In this document: positions 1 to 7,478 of the stretch, in pieces
Position numbering within the stretch: the first letter of the stretch is position 1
How the letters are laid out: every line of letters starts with the position of its first letter
Assembly: GCA_900319195.1 (NCBI GenBank)
Contig: ONNL01000089.1
Span: 1 to 15,069 of the forward strand
Length of the DNA: 15,069 nucleotides
Direction: 5' to 3'
Source: an uncultured Ruminococcus sp.
GTDB taxonomy: Bacteria > Bacillota > Clostridia > Oscillospirales > Ruminococcaceae
Notes under the pieces: model-generated
What the model saw: only the letters and a program-made list of their open reading frames with translations
What the model was told of the DNA's origin: nothing
Databases searched by the model: none
Program-made: the position numbers and the translations under genes

Positions 1-2
1 AT

Positions 3-530
3 ATGAATACGATTGATTGGGAGTCTCTGATGCATGAAGCTATAAGAATGGGCTATCGCTCCCACAAAACTTCAACCTGTGGATTACACGTTCACATCAA
101 CAGAAATGCCTTTGGCGCAAATCAGGAAGAGCAAGAAGCTGTGATTGAAAAGGTGTTGTATTTCGTGGAGAAGAACTGGAACGAGCTTTTCAGATTCAGC
201 AGAAGAACTGAGTACAACATGAACCGCTGGTCGGCACGTCACGGATATGAAAAGACGGGTAAGGAAATAATGAAGAAAGCCAAAGGAGATTGCAACCGCT
301 ACGTGGCTGTAAACCTGCGTAATTACAATACTATCGAATTCCGGATGTTCCGAGGAACTTTGAAGTACAACACATTCATTGCCATTCTGCAAATGGTGAA
401 TAGGATATGTGAGACAGCAATGCAGCTGACCGAGCAGGAACTTGATAAACTATCTTGGTCGGAGTTCGTGGCAGGTATAAATAACAAGGAGCTTGTCCGC
501 TATCTCAAAGAACGCAGGCTCTATCGTTGA
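3..530 (+). CDS. Amidoligase_2-family enzyme, 3' part (5' end outside window)
   Basis: The 175 visible residues match the C-terminal half of the amidoligase_2 family, members of the glutamine-synthetase-like COOH-NH2 ligase fold thought to form amide bonds on peptides or cell-wall precursors using ATP. The visible signatures are TCGLHVHINR near residues 25-34 and RYVAVNLRNYNTIEFRMFRG near residues 99-118, both hallmark stretches of the family. The usual N-terminal part, with its FGxExE-type metal/ATP motif, is not present, so the ATG at position 3 is probably an internal methionine and the gene continues left of the window. The C-terminus (ELVRYLKERRLYR) looks natural for the family. The last codons overlap, in another frame, the start of the DUF2828 remnant. 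The substrate is unknown. Confidence 0.75.
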   Translation: MNTIDWESLMHEAIRMGYRSHKTSTCGLHVHINRNAFGANQEEQEAVIEKVLYFVEKNWNELFRFSRRTEYNMNRWSARHGYEKTGKEIMKKAKGDCNRYVAVNLRNYNTIEFRMFRGTLKYNTFIAILQMVNRICETAMQLTEQELDKLSWSEFVAGINNKELVRYLKERRLYR

Positions 531-954
531 GAAGGTTCGCTATTGCAGAACATTCAATGAGATCGCCAACACAAACTTAGAAGCAGTTTTCAAGCTGATA
601 CTCAAGACTGCTGTAAGGAATAATGTTCCTCAGTCCGAGATGCCCACGAAGATGTACATAATCTCTGATATGCAGTTTGATTACTGTGTAACAGGCGGCA
701 ATAATGAGGTGCTGTTCCGTGCTGTAAGAAAGCTGTACAGCAATTACGGCTACAGACTTCCCGATGTGATATTCTGGAATGTAAACAGCCGCTCTGACGC
801 AATGCCTGTTACACGCTCAGAGACGGGTGCTGCACTGGTTTCAGGCTACTCCCCTGCTGTGTTCGACATGGTCATGAGCGGCAATTGCTCGCCCGAAGCT
901 GTTATGGACGATATACTCTCGTCAGAAAGATATGCAAATATTACAGCAGCGTAA
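493..954 (+). pseudogene. DUF2828 (vWA-like) protein remnant, C-terminal half only
   Basis: The reading frame gives about 150 residues that resemble the C-terminal half of DUF2828 proteins: the stretch NEIANTNLEAVFKLILKTA, then MPTKMYIISDMQFD, then GYRLPDVIFWNVNSRSD, then a conserved ending with ALVSGYSP. Full-length relatives are several hundred residues long and carry a DxSGSM-type MIDAS motif upstream of this part. Here that half is absent: a stop (TAA at 478-480) lies just upstream and the preceding DNA encodes the amidoligase. The only nearby start is TTG at 493, with a GGAG placed one base away, which is too close for normal initiation. I infer a deletion or recombination that joined the amidoligase 3' end to a DUF2828 3' end. 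The frame is still free of stops, which suggests a recent event or residual expression. Confidence 0.65.
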
Positions 955-972
955 GCACTATCATAGTTCATT

Positions 973-999
973 AAAAAAGGCAGTCCATTGGACTGCCTT
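973..999 (-). terminator. Intrinsic terminator of the phage-like operon
   Basis: A perfect 10-bp stem (977-986 with 990-999, AAGGCAGTCC pairing with GGACTGCCTT) closes a 3-base ATT loop. Read on the minus strand it is followed by a run of six T (plus-strand A at 973-978, partly in the stem), the classic intrinsic terminator form. It lies about 110 bp beyond the stop of the last phage-like gene. On the plus strand the following bases (AACTATTT) are poor in T, so termination of the DUF2828 remnant would be weaker. Confidence 0.75.
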
Positions 1000-1111
1000 A
1001 ACTATTTACCATATACCTTTTTCCAAAGAATACGGCATAGAAGTCTGTATATTTTTATCGGGAGTCCCCCTTTTTATACAAAGTATTCCTCCCCGAAAAA
1101 TATCAGCCTCT

Positions 1112-2035
1112 TTACAGATAAAATTTATCATAGTACACGCTGAGCTTTGTAAATATCCCCTTATCAGAGCCGTTTATCTCGACCGAGTCGATACGCCTTC
1201 CAACTACCGAGCCGAATGTCACAGAGTCCGAGAGATCCTCTCCGCGATAGCCGCAGTAGCGGATAAATCTCCGTCTTAATGCGCGGCACCGGTATTTATC
1301 TCGGTATACAAGTGCGGACTGCGGGTCGCTGAGAAACTGCTTATCAAGCTCAAAGAACTTATGGCGGACTATACTGCGAGCGGCTATTGACGTATCGGTC
1401 AGCTCATAGCTGCCGAATTCTCCGTTGATATCAGACATATGAAAATCACTTGCTGTATTGCGGAGGTCAAGCTCTGTGCCTGTTTCCGTGATTTCGGAAT
1501 CTGCAAAGGTGAACCGAGTCGGTGAGCTGACCGCAGTGATATTAATGCAGTTAGTGCCGCGAATATAGGGATATGTGCCGCAGAGCTTATATGAGAGATT
1601 AACAAGCGCGTCCCACATTGTCGAATTATTCTTCACGAAGATATAGCTGCTCGTATCGGAATTATTCTCATGGGTGACGTGTGGGAAATCGTAGAAGCTG
1701 TCCATGAGGTCGTTTATTGAAACTCCCGTTTTCATTCCAGGCTCGATCTGATTCTGACATAGGAGCGACGTGAAGCTGCGTGAGGTGACATTCACTATGC
1801 TGTCGCCGTTCACCTTTGAGACCGAAAGCGTATCTATAAGTCCGTAGTGGACGAGCTTATCGTTCACAAAAAGCTTCACCTCTGAGACTGACATCAGCTC
1901 CGTTGTACCGATAACGGCACGCGCCTTCATCTGCGTATACGGCAGATAGGAACTCTTGCGGAATGTGAACGAGAGCGGTTTGTATGATTCCGTTGTCGAG
2001 GAATCAGTGAATATGAAAACAAGCCTTGCGTTCAT
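1112..2035 (-). CDS. Baseplate hub-like tail protein (XkdQ/gp44-like)
   Basis: This 307-residue protein looks like the baseplate hub family of contractile and related tails (Mu gp44 / PBSX XkdQ / gp27-like). It has an N-terminal beta-rich region with FVNDKLVHYGLIDTLSVSK near residues 57-75, typical of the double-barrel hub that accepts 'operator-like' vectors. A middle part contains SINDLMDSFYD and NNSTMWDALVNLSYKLCGTY, like the helper segment that builds the path of the spike. The C-terminal DKGIFTKLSVYYDKFYL is a family-like ending. No enzyme motif is seen. The start ATG overlaps the stop of the upstream gene by ATGA, so translation is likely coupled. It is the last gene of the operon, with the terminator just beyond. 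The assignment is by pattern only; a generic tail protein is the alternative. Confidence 0.55.
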   Translation of the reverse strand: MNARLVFIFTDSSTTESYKPLSFTFRKSSYLPYTQMKARAVIGTTELMSVSEVKLFVNDKLVHYGLIDTLSVSKVNGDSIVNVTSRSFTSLLCQNQIEPGMKTGVSINDLMDSFYDFPHVTHENNSDTSSYIFVKNNSTMWDALVNLSYKLCGTYPYIRGTNCINITAVSSPTRFTFADSEITETGTELDLRNTASDFHMSDINGEFGSYELTDTSIAARSIVRHKFFELDKQFLSDPQSALVYRDKYRCRALRRRFIRYCGYRGEDLSDSVTFGSVVGRRIDSVEINGSDKGIFTKLSVYYDKFYL

Positions 2036-2427
2036 TCGCTCACCTCATTTACCTCGGATATTTCGGTCACAACGAGAGTGACCGTTGCTTCAAGGTATCC
2101 GCTCCCTACATCCTCAACGGTGAATGCCTGTAGGATGCTGTCCTCACACCTCATTCCGCGGACGGTAACATCAAAGAACACTGCCGAATGGAGCATTGCA
2201 TTCATTGCGACTACAAACCGCATGGGAGTGTCCGTCGTTACGACACGTCCGCGGAGTATGAGCTTCATCGCCTTCGGAGCGTTATTTGTTATCGTGCTCC
2301 CGCCCGATACAGTCACCGCCTCGGTAACTGTCCTCACTGCCGAAGCCTTGAAGCCGTCGCAGTAGAGCGTGGCATCTCCTATCCTGACGGGAAAGCTCTT
2401 TCTCTCTGAGATAGTCGTCGTGCTCAT
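2032..2427 (-). CDS. Small phage tail protein, beta-rich, function unclear
   Basis: The 131-residue product is rich in beta-forming residues and has no membrane segment or cysteine motif that suggests an enzyme. The N-terminal part (SFPVRIGDATLYCDGFKAS) and the later KAMKLILRGRVVTTDT look like small tail or hub-adaptor proteins that sit next to XkdQ-like hubs. A tail-tube-like or Dit-like role is possible but cannot be shown. It starts with ATGA overlap to the upstream gene and ends with ATGA overlap to the hub gene, so it is tightly coupled on both sides; a GGAG lies ahead of the start. Its position, directly between tail completion and hub, is where tube, sheath and tape-measure genes would normally stand. 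Confidence 0.4.
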   Translation of the reverse strand: MSTTTISERKSFPVRIGDATLYCDGFKASAVRTVTEAVTVSGGSTITNNAPKAMKLILRGRVVTTDTPMRFVVAMNAMLHSAVFFDVTVRGMRCEDSILQAFTVEDVGSGYLEATVTLVVTEISEVNEVSE

Positions 2428-2834
2428 TTGCCGCTCCTTTCTATCGTCGTCATGCCGCCTATACCGAATACCGCTCCGAGTACAAGTCTGTTTATATTTG
2501 AATCGTACTTCACCGAGAGCTTTTTCAGCCTGCTCTCAAGTCCAGAGAGCCTGCCGAGTGCGGTCTCAATGTAACTGCTGTAATAGTCGAACAGCGCTTT
2601 CTCGGAAAAGCCGCGCGGAGCAGTGACATTCACCGCAACGTCTGCCTTGAACGGCATGAAGATAGTGTATGCCGAGCTTATCGGCGCGGAGCATTCAAGC
2701 GAGCTTATGCCTACCGTTGTGAATATTCCCCTGCTTTTCTGCTCGACGGGGACAGCATCGAATGCGCTGTATACATTTTCCGCACCTGCCGATACAAGTG
2801 CAGAAGCGACTGCCTTTATTACCGAATTTATCAT
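2424..2834 (-). CDS. Tail-completion/terminator-like protein
   Basis: The start chosen is ATG at 2832-2834, which overlaps the stop of the upstream connector gene as ATGA; the open frame reaches further upstream but that part overlaps the connector gene. The product is 136 residues, beginning MINSVIKAVASALVSAG, followed by an alternating beta-alpha pattern (GIFTTVGISSLECSAP, AYTIFMPFKADVAVNVTAP) that resembles the phage tail terminator / tail completion proteins of about 130 residues found right after head-tail connectors. Those cap the tail and join it to the head. The position in the operon supports this more than the sequence does. A GAGG about ten bases upstream could serve as ribosome-binding site. 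Confidence 0.5.
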   Translation of the reverse strand: MINSVIKAVASALVSAGAENVYSAFDAVPVEQKSRGIFTTVGISSLECSAPISSAYTIFMPFKADVAVNVTAPRGFSEKALFDYYSSYIETALGRLSGLESRLKKLSVKYDSNINRLVLGAVFGIGGMTTIERSGK

Positions 2835-3199
2835 GATATGCCGTCCTCTCCGCACGAAAATGCGCTGAATATGAAGGTCTTTGAGTTTATAAGCTCGCTG
2901 CAAAGCTGAAGATAGTCGCTCACGAGCTTTTCGGAATAGATGAGACTGCCTCTGTCCGCTGAGAGCATTTTTCCTGCAAATGTTATCTCACTGCGGTCAC
3001 GGGCATTTTTTATCTTCTGGAGCCTGTTGTTTGCGATAGCTGCCGCAAGAAAATCAAGGCGCACATCGGTGTTGTCAGCGTTTGGCAGCAGCATTCTGTT
3101 CACCTCGTCAACCGCAAGCGTTATGAGCGGCACATAGGTATCAAGCACGTCCTCGCCCGAAAACAAGGTAAACAGTGTCCTTATCTTTTCAATATTCAT
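2831..3199 (-). CDS. Head-tail connector (adaptor) protein
   Basis: The 122-residue, mostly helical protein begins MNIEKIRTLFTLFSGEDVLD, followed by a helix-rich middle (LAVDEVNRMLLP, RLDFLAAAIANNRLQKI). Short helical proteins of this type with a repeated DVRLDFLAAAIAN-like segment follow capsid genes and form the first ring below the portal (gp6/gp15-like adaptors). It starts four bases after the protease stop; the GAGGTGATGA at the end of the protease gene supplies the ribosome-binding site. The next gene starts inside its stop codon. No catalytic residues are expected or seen. The assignment relies on size, helical character and position. Confidence 0.6.
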   Translation of the reverse strand: MNIEKIRTLFTLFSGEDVLDTYVPLITLAVDEVNRMLLPNADNTDVRLDFLAAAIANNRLQKIKNARDRSEITFAGKMLSADRGSLIYSEKLVSDYLQLCSELINSKTFIFSAFSCGEDGIS

Positions 3200-3203
3200 T
3201 TCA

Positions 3204-4028
3204 TCACCTCATTGAAAATCCGTCCGCGGAGTTCTCCCCTGCTTCTGTTGAAAGCTGCACCTCGACTCCGCCCTTTGCGCTCTCGAACGACTTTTTCAGT
3301 GCTATGAGCTGTGAGGTATCCATACTGCCGAGCGAGAGCGCCGTAACATCAGCAAGTGCACGTCCGCCCCTGAAAAAAGCGAGTTTGCGTATATCGCGCA
3401 TGAGCTCGGCATTTGCGGCACTTATATCCGCGGACACGGAGTCCGTAGTCTTGCCCTCCTCAGTGAACTTCTTCGTGACTCCTGCGTTTACCTGTGCAGG
3501 CACAGCAACAAAGCTCCACTCGTAAGCGTCGGTTATGCCGTCGAGGACAGTACAGCAAAACTTGCCGCCGTACATCTTTCCCTTGACGTGAGCACAGCCG
3601 CCCTTTGACCTGTCAGCTCCGCATATCGAGCACCTTTTCTTCGCCGCGGAGCACGACACCGAGACCTCCTTTTTTATGCCGCCGTCTATCTCAGCGATGA
3701 GCTCCCTGCTGCCCTCGGTGCGTACCATGTAAGCGCCTGCTCTGAGGTACTTGTAGGGCTGACCGAGCTTTGTTGTGCGAGTGCTGTCCGTGACGACCTC
3801 GGTATCGAAAATACGCGCGGTCTGATTCGCGGAGCTTGCGTTGTGGTCGGAGATGCCCGTCTTGCCGATGAATTTGCGGCTAAGCTCGTCAAGAGCGTCG
3901 TCCGAAAAGCACTCGCCGTCGCGGTCGATCTCGTTGTCGCAGAGTATCACGGAGAAAACGTAGACCTCGTCCCCGCTCAGCTCGCGGCGCGTGAATCTGT
4001 TTATCTTATCAAGAATTTTCTGTTCCAT
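3204..4028 (-). CDS. Head-maturation (prohead) protease, possibly with scaffold tail
   Basis: This 274-residue protein matches the phage prohead protease group. It would cleave the capsid precursor and scaffold inside the immature head. The likely catalytic pair is H62 in GISDHN and S123 or S125 in KKEVSVSCSA. The segment DAYEWSFVAVPAQVNAG (about 167-183) is a strong family marker. Between them lies a Cys/His cluster (C133, C136, C145, H147, also C158/C159), a zinc-finger-like insertion. Residues from about 185 to the end are charged and helical and may act as scaffold. ATG at 4026-4028 was chosen because AAAGGAG stands five bases ahead; the ten extra upstream codons lack such a site. Unusually, it follows the capsid gene rather than preceding it. 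Confidence 0.75.
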   Translation of the reverse strand: MEQKILDKINRFTRRELSGDEVYVFSVILCDNEIDRDGECFSDDALDELSRKFIGKTGISDHNASSANQTARIFDTEVVTDSTRTTKLGQPYKYLRAGAYMVRTEGSRELIAEIDGGIKKEVSVSCSAAKKRCSICGADRSKGGCAHVKGKMYGGKFCCTVLDGITDAYEWSFVAVPAQVNAGVTKKFTEEGKTTDSVSADISAANAELMRDIRKLAFFRGGRALADVTALSLGSMDTSQLIALKKSFESAKGGVEVQLSTEAGENSADGFSMR

Positions 4029-4047
4029 AACTTCTCCTTTAAAGTAA

Positions 4048-4070
4048 TGCGGAGACAAAAAGTCTCCGCA
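4048..4070 (-). promoter_or_regulatory. Intercistronic hairpin between capsid and protease genes
   Basis: A perfect 9-bp stem (4048-4056 with 4062-4070, TGCGGAGAC pairing with GTCTCCGCA) encloses a loop of five identical bases (T on the transcribed strand). It begins about nine bases after the capsid stop. In the transcript the next bases are UUACUUUAAAGGAG, not a U-tract, so it is not a standard terminator. It may be a partial terminator, an RNase stop protecting the upstream capsid message, or a processing site, any of which would raise capsid over protease output. Confidence 0.6.
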
Positions 4071-4079
4071 CAGAATTTA

Positions 4080-5039
4080 TCAGTCTGTAATTGTGAGTAC
4101 CTTTACCGCATCAGGAGTTATCTTTCTGAAGCCGCAGGTGATGGACACTGTTATCTGGTCGAGCTGACGGTCGATGAGCTTGTCTGTCTCCATTACAAGA
4201 TCGGTGCTTGTAATAAATTCAAGGGCAAAGTTCTTGTCGATTCCGATTATCGTATTCTCGGGAGCGGCAGATGTCTTGATGAGCTCAGAGCCGAAGGGAA
4301 GGACTATCTTGCCGTCCGCATAAGCCGTATTGTCTGTGAGCTGGTCCATTGCAACGATAGTCGAGGCAACAGCAGGGGTTGTGATGAGCGTTGTCATATC
4401 GAAGCTGTCAAAGCTGCCGTAAAGCTCGGCAAGGTCAGCATATGTAAGTGCTGAGGTAGTGTCGGCTGTAACTCCCGTAACGAGCGCTGTGAGGGCGCTT
4501 GCGGCAACTGTGTTTGCAAGTCTCACGCCTATGCTTCTGAGCATTACTCCGAAAACATCAAGGCGCTGCTGGCGAACTGCCTCATAGGACGCGCTGATGA
4601 GTCGTCCGTACTTTGCAAGGACTGTTGCACTGTCGCTCTCTCTTACAGTAGCTGAGGGAAGTGTGCCTGCCTGCGCAGTCGAGGTGTAGCTTGCCGAATC
4701 ATCGAGCACACAGCCGAGATACTGACCGCTGTTGGAAATAGTCTTTGCGGCGCATACGGATGAGATAACAGTCTCGTCGAAGCCCTTTCTGATACATCTT
4801 GTTACGAATTCGGGGAAGAGCACCGCGCTCTCTGTTGAAGTGAAGAACTTCTCAACGCAGTCGCAGTCCTGACCGCTGACTCTGATGTTGAAGCGCTTGA
4901 GCTGTCTCTCGAATGCGTCGAGCTTCTCGAGAGGAGTGCCGCAGTAGGCTGATGAGGGGTCGAGCTCCTCAAGGGCGTTTGTGAATGACTTTCCGCTGAG
5001 ATTGTAAAGTCCCTTTTCAAGTTTGATATCGTTATACAT
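4080..5039 (-). CDS. Major capsid protein (HK97-fold type)
   Basis: The 319-residue product is the likely shell subunit. The C-terminal half has the typical HK97-fold pattern: a helix with ASYEAVRQQRLDVFGVMLRS, then FDMTTLITTPAVASTIV, then IIGIDKNFALEFITSTDLV, ending with a beta segment (LDQITVSITCGFRKITPDAV). The N-terminal 65 residues are charged and helical (LEKLDAFERQLKRFNIRVS) and could be a delta/scaffold segment removed by the downstream protease. A ribosome-binding site GGAGG stands six bases ahead of the ATG; the gap after the portal gene is 17 bp. Capsid proteins of this type are usually preceded by their protease, but here the order is reversed. No direct database match was available, so the name rests on motif style and position. 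Confidence 0.7.
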   Translation of the reverse strand: MYNDIKLEKGLYNLSGKSFTNALEELDPSSAYCGTPLEKLDAFERQLKRFNIRVSGQDCDCVEKFFTSTESAVLFPEFVTRCIRKGFDETVISSVCAAKTISNSGQYLGCVLDDSASYTSTAQAGTLPSATVRESDSATVLAKYGRLISASYEAVRQQRLDVFGVMLRSIGVRLANTVAASALTALVTGVTADTTSALTYADLAELYGSFDSFDMTTLITTPAVASTIVAMDQLTDNTAYADGKIVLPFGSELIKTSAAPENTIIGIDKNFALEFITSTDLVMETDKLIDRQLDQITVSITCGFRKITPDAVKVLTITD

Positions 5040-5056
5040 AATTTACCTCCAAAGAA

Positions 5057-6184
5057 TTAGTTGTTGTTTTCAAGACGAAGCTCAATTTCACGAGCCTGTG
5101 CATTTTTGAGACGTGCGTCGGCAAGCGATTCCTCGTCCTGAAGATTGATGTTGTCCCATTCGACTGTACATGAAGCGTCCGAGCCGACCGAGCAGAGATA
5201 TGCGTCGCCTATCTCGCGGATAACGGGTGTCAGCAGACGTCTGTAATATTCAAGCTCCGAGGTGAGAATGTCCGCCTGCTGAGATGACATCCTCTCCGTA
5301 GTCGTCCAGTTGAGACCGAGCAGAAACGGCGGTATAGAGAGCTTTGCAAGTATCTGCTCAAGCAGCTGGCGGACGGGCACATTGGTGTCAAAGAGCTGAT
5401 TCTCGGCGCCTATCACCTTTATATCCACGTCGCCCACTGCAACAAAGTCCTTGACCTGTCCGTATTTTGCCGAGTTCATGCCGTCCGCCCACTCACGAGC
5501 GATCTGCTGTGCACGCTCCTTCGAGTAGATGAAGTCGTCCTTCGGCGGCTTGTAGGTCACGGCATAACGGACATTTCCTGCACGGTCGAAGTTCTGGCCG
5601 ATACACTCAAATATCCTCAGCAGTATCGAGCTCAATGACGGAAGTCCGCGAAGCACAGAGTGTCCGCCGATAAGCGACGAATAGAGTATCCGCTCAGGGT
5701 GGCGGACACTTCTGAGAGTGCCGTCGTCCGAGCGTATCTTATAGCTCCTTGTGAACGGAGTTTCGCCCTCAGCTACCCTTATTGACGAAACATCGCCGCA
5801 CCTGAGTCCTGCAATGCGGTTCTCGGCGGTGTCGAGCGCTATCTCCCCGACTGCACTGCCGTATGTGAGCAGACTGTCGAGGAAGCTGTCGGCAAAATAT
5901 CCGACCGATCTTCCGCTGAGTCCGACGGGGACGTTTTCAAGGAAGCTGTCAAGCTCGTCCTGCATTTTCTCGTCGGAGCAGACCACATGAAAGCCGCCTG
6001 TGAGACGTATCACCTTCATGATTGCCGCGTCTATGACGGGGACTGCGAAGCGAAGCCTGTCGTAAAGCTCCTTTTCAAACGGCTCGACCGACTGCGGAAG
6101 CGTGAAGCCGCCGCTGTGCATTCTGTCCGCTGAGACTATCTCAGCCGTGACGGACGGAGCCTTTTTCTTTTTGAACAGTTTCAT
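5057..6184 (-). CDS. Phage portal protein
   Basis: The 375-residue protein resembles phage portal proteins, which form the dodecameric ring at one vertex through which DNA is packaged and to which the tail attaches. Family-like stretches are YDRLRFAVPVIDAAIMKVIR near the N-terminus, the central LPSLSSILLRIFECIGQNFD, and KLSIPPFLLGLNWTTTERMS followed by ILTSELEYYRRLLTPVI. The last forms the long stem helix and loop that face the DNA channel. A strong AAGGAGG precedes the ATG at 6182-6184. It sits between the large terminase (43 bp upstream) and the capsid gene, the expected place. It is somewhat shorter than the 400-500 residues of many portals, but no motif appears to be lost. Confidence 0.8.
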   Translation of the reverse strand: MKLFKKKKAPSVTAEIVSADRMHSGGFTLPQSVEPFEKELYDRLRFAVPVIDAAIMKVIRLTGGFHVVCSDEKMQDELDSFLENVPVGLSGRSVGYFADSFLDSLLTYGSAVGEIALDTAENRIAGLRCGDVSSIRVAEGETPFTRSYKIRSDDGTLRSVRHPERILYSSLIGGHSVLRGLPSLSSILLRIFECIGQNFDRAGNVRYAVTYKPPKDDFIYSKERAQQIAREWADGMNSAKYGQVKDFVAVGDVDIKVIGAENQLFDTNVPVRQLLEQILAKLSIPPFLLGLNWTTTERMSSQQADILTSELEYYRRLLTPVIREIGDAYLCSVGSDASCTVEWDNINLQDEESLADARLKNAQAREIELRLENNN

Positions 6185-6227
6185 TTTTCCTCCTTTTTAA
6201 AGAGTATTGAACGGTGAACGCTCCGTG

Positions 6228-7478
6228 TCATCTTGCCACGGAGAATGCGAAGAAATCGTCCTCGTGACTGTCAAAGGTGTCTGCGACGAAATACCTCATG
6301 TCGTCCATTGCGTGATCATTCTCCTTAATGGGAGCGTCCGCGCCTGTTTTTTCGCTCCAGCGGTAGAGGTCGAATTCCCTGAGAATGTCCGTGCATGAAT
6401 CACTGAACATCAGCCTGCCCTGTCTGAGTGCACTGCTCACCTGCCTTATTCCCTTAACAACGTCATTGTCAGCCTTTGCGACTCTGAATTTACCGTGCCT
6501 TTTTATGCACTCGATAAAGCTTGCTGCGGAGGGATCGACGATCACCTTTTCAATTTTTTTGCCCTCCGCCAGCTCCTCAAGAGCCGCATAGTGTTCCTCG
6601 TCTGTGCGCGGTACTCCCTCTCGTTTCGAGGAATAGTAGTATTCTCTCAGGCGATGCCATACGCCGCCGTGAAGTCCCCACAGACCGAATGAGGACGGGT
6701 TGACTGTGCCGTAATCGCAGGAAATGACAAATTTTTCGCACTCGACCGTGCCGCTGAAAACGTGCTTTTTGCGGTCGAACATCGGGTAGACCACTCCCTC
6801 CGAGGCTGTCCACTTGCCGAGGACGAACCTGTCATAGAATGCGCCCGAATAGAGCCGCTTGTAGCGCTCCTTGAGCTTCTCAGAGAGCGAGGGATTGTCG
6901 TCCATTGTGAAGTGGATACAGAGCGCGTTTTTCTCGCGGCTCTTTTTTATCCACTCATTATAGAACCAGTGCGACGGGTTATCGGGATTGCAGTTGAACC
7001 ACATACGCGAGCCCTTGACGGAACAGCGTGCAAGTGCCTGCTCGACGAATGAACGCGGCATCAGAGCGACCTCATCGAAGAAAACTCCTGCGAGAGTCAT
7101 GCCCTGTATGAGTGATGCCGACCCCTCGTCCTTACCGCCGAACAGGTAAAAGCGGTTCGTCCTTCCGAGGAAGGTCACGTCAAGATAGTTCCTGCTGACC
7201 TTTTCCTCGATGTGAAAGCCGTATGCCTTTATCATCGGTATCATGGGCGTTATGACATTGCGGCGCAGCGAGGTTATTGTCTTGCCGCAGAGCGCAAATG
7301 CCGAGTCGCTGAACGAAGCTGATGCCCATGTGATGAAACCGAGCGACATCGAAAGCGTCTTGCCGCTTCGTACAGCGCCGTCGCAGATTATCGCGTCATA
7401 GCCGCTGTATTCGGGAAGCGACCACCATTTCATCGTAAGCCGCTGCTTTTCCGAAAGCTCAGTTATCATCGCTGCCAT
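6228..7478 (-). CDS. Terminase large subunit (PBSX-like ATPase-nuclease)
   Basis: This 416-residue motor protein pumps DNA into the prohead and cuts it. The ATPase has Walker A GAVRSGKT at residues 34-41, Walker B VFFDE at 132-136, and the NCNPDNPSHWFYNEWI segment (162-177) characteristic of PBSX-type large terminases. The RNase-H-like nuclease shows its acidic residues at D255 (CDYG), D315 (VDPSA) and D392/D393 (HAMDD). All catalytic positions are therefore intact, which argues against simple decay. The start ATG lies inside the terS gene (20-bp overlap) with AGGTG upstream. PBSX-like terminases usually use headful packaging, a trait shared by many gene transfer agents, but this gene alone cannot show the packaging mode. 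Confidence 0.92.
   Translation of the reverse strand: MAAMITELSEKQRLTMKWWSLPEYSGYDAIICDGAVRSGKTLSMSLGFITWASASFSDSAFALCGKTITSLRRNVITPMIPMIKAYGFHIEEKVSRNYLDVTFLGRTNRFYLFGGKDEGSASLIQGMTLAGVFFDEVALMPRSFVEQALARCSVKGSRMWFNCNPDNPSHWFYNEWIKKSREKNALCIHFTMDDNPSLSEKLKERYKRLYSGAFYDRFVLGKWTASEGVVYPMFDRKKHVFSGTVECEKFVISCDYGTVNPSSFGLWGLHGGVWHRLREYYYSSKREGVPRTDEEHYAALEELAEGKKIEKVIVDPSAASFIECIKRHGKFRVAKADNDVVKGIRQVSSALRQGRLMFSDSCTDILREFDLYRWSEKTGADAPIKENDHAMDDMRYFVADTFDSHEDDFFAFSVAR

Noticed and set aside
955..1111. Possible further small gene between the DUF2828 remnant and the hub gene
   Set aside because: Only short frames without plausible starts are seen; one frame of about 30 codons on the minus strand has no recognisable content. 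The stretch holds just the terminator hairpin.
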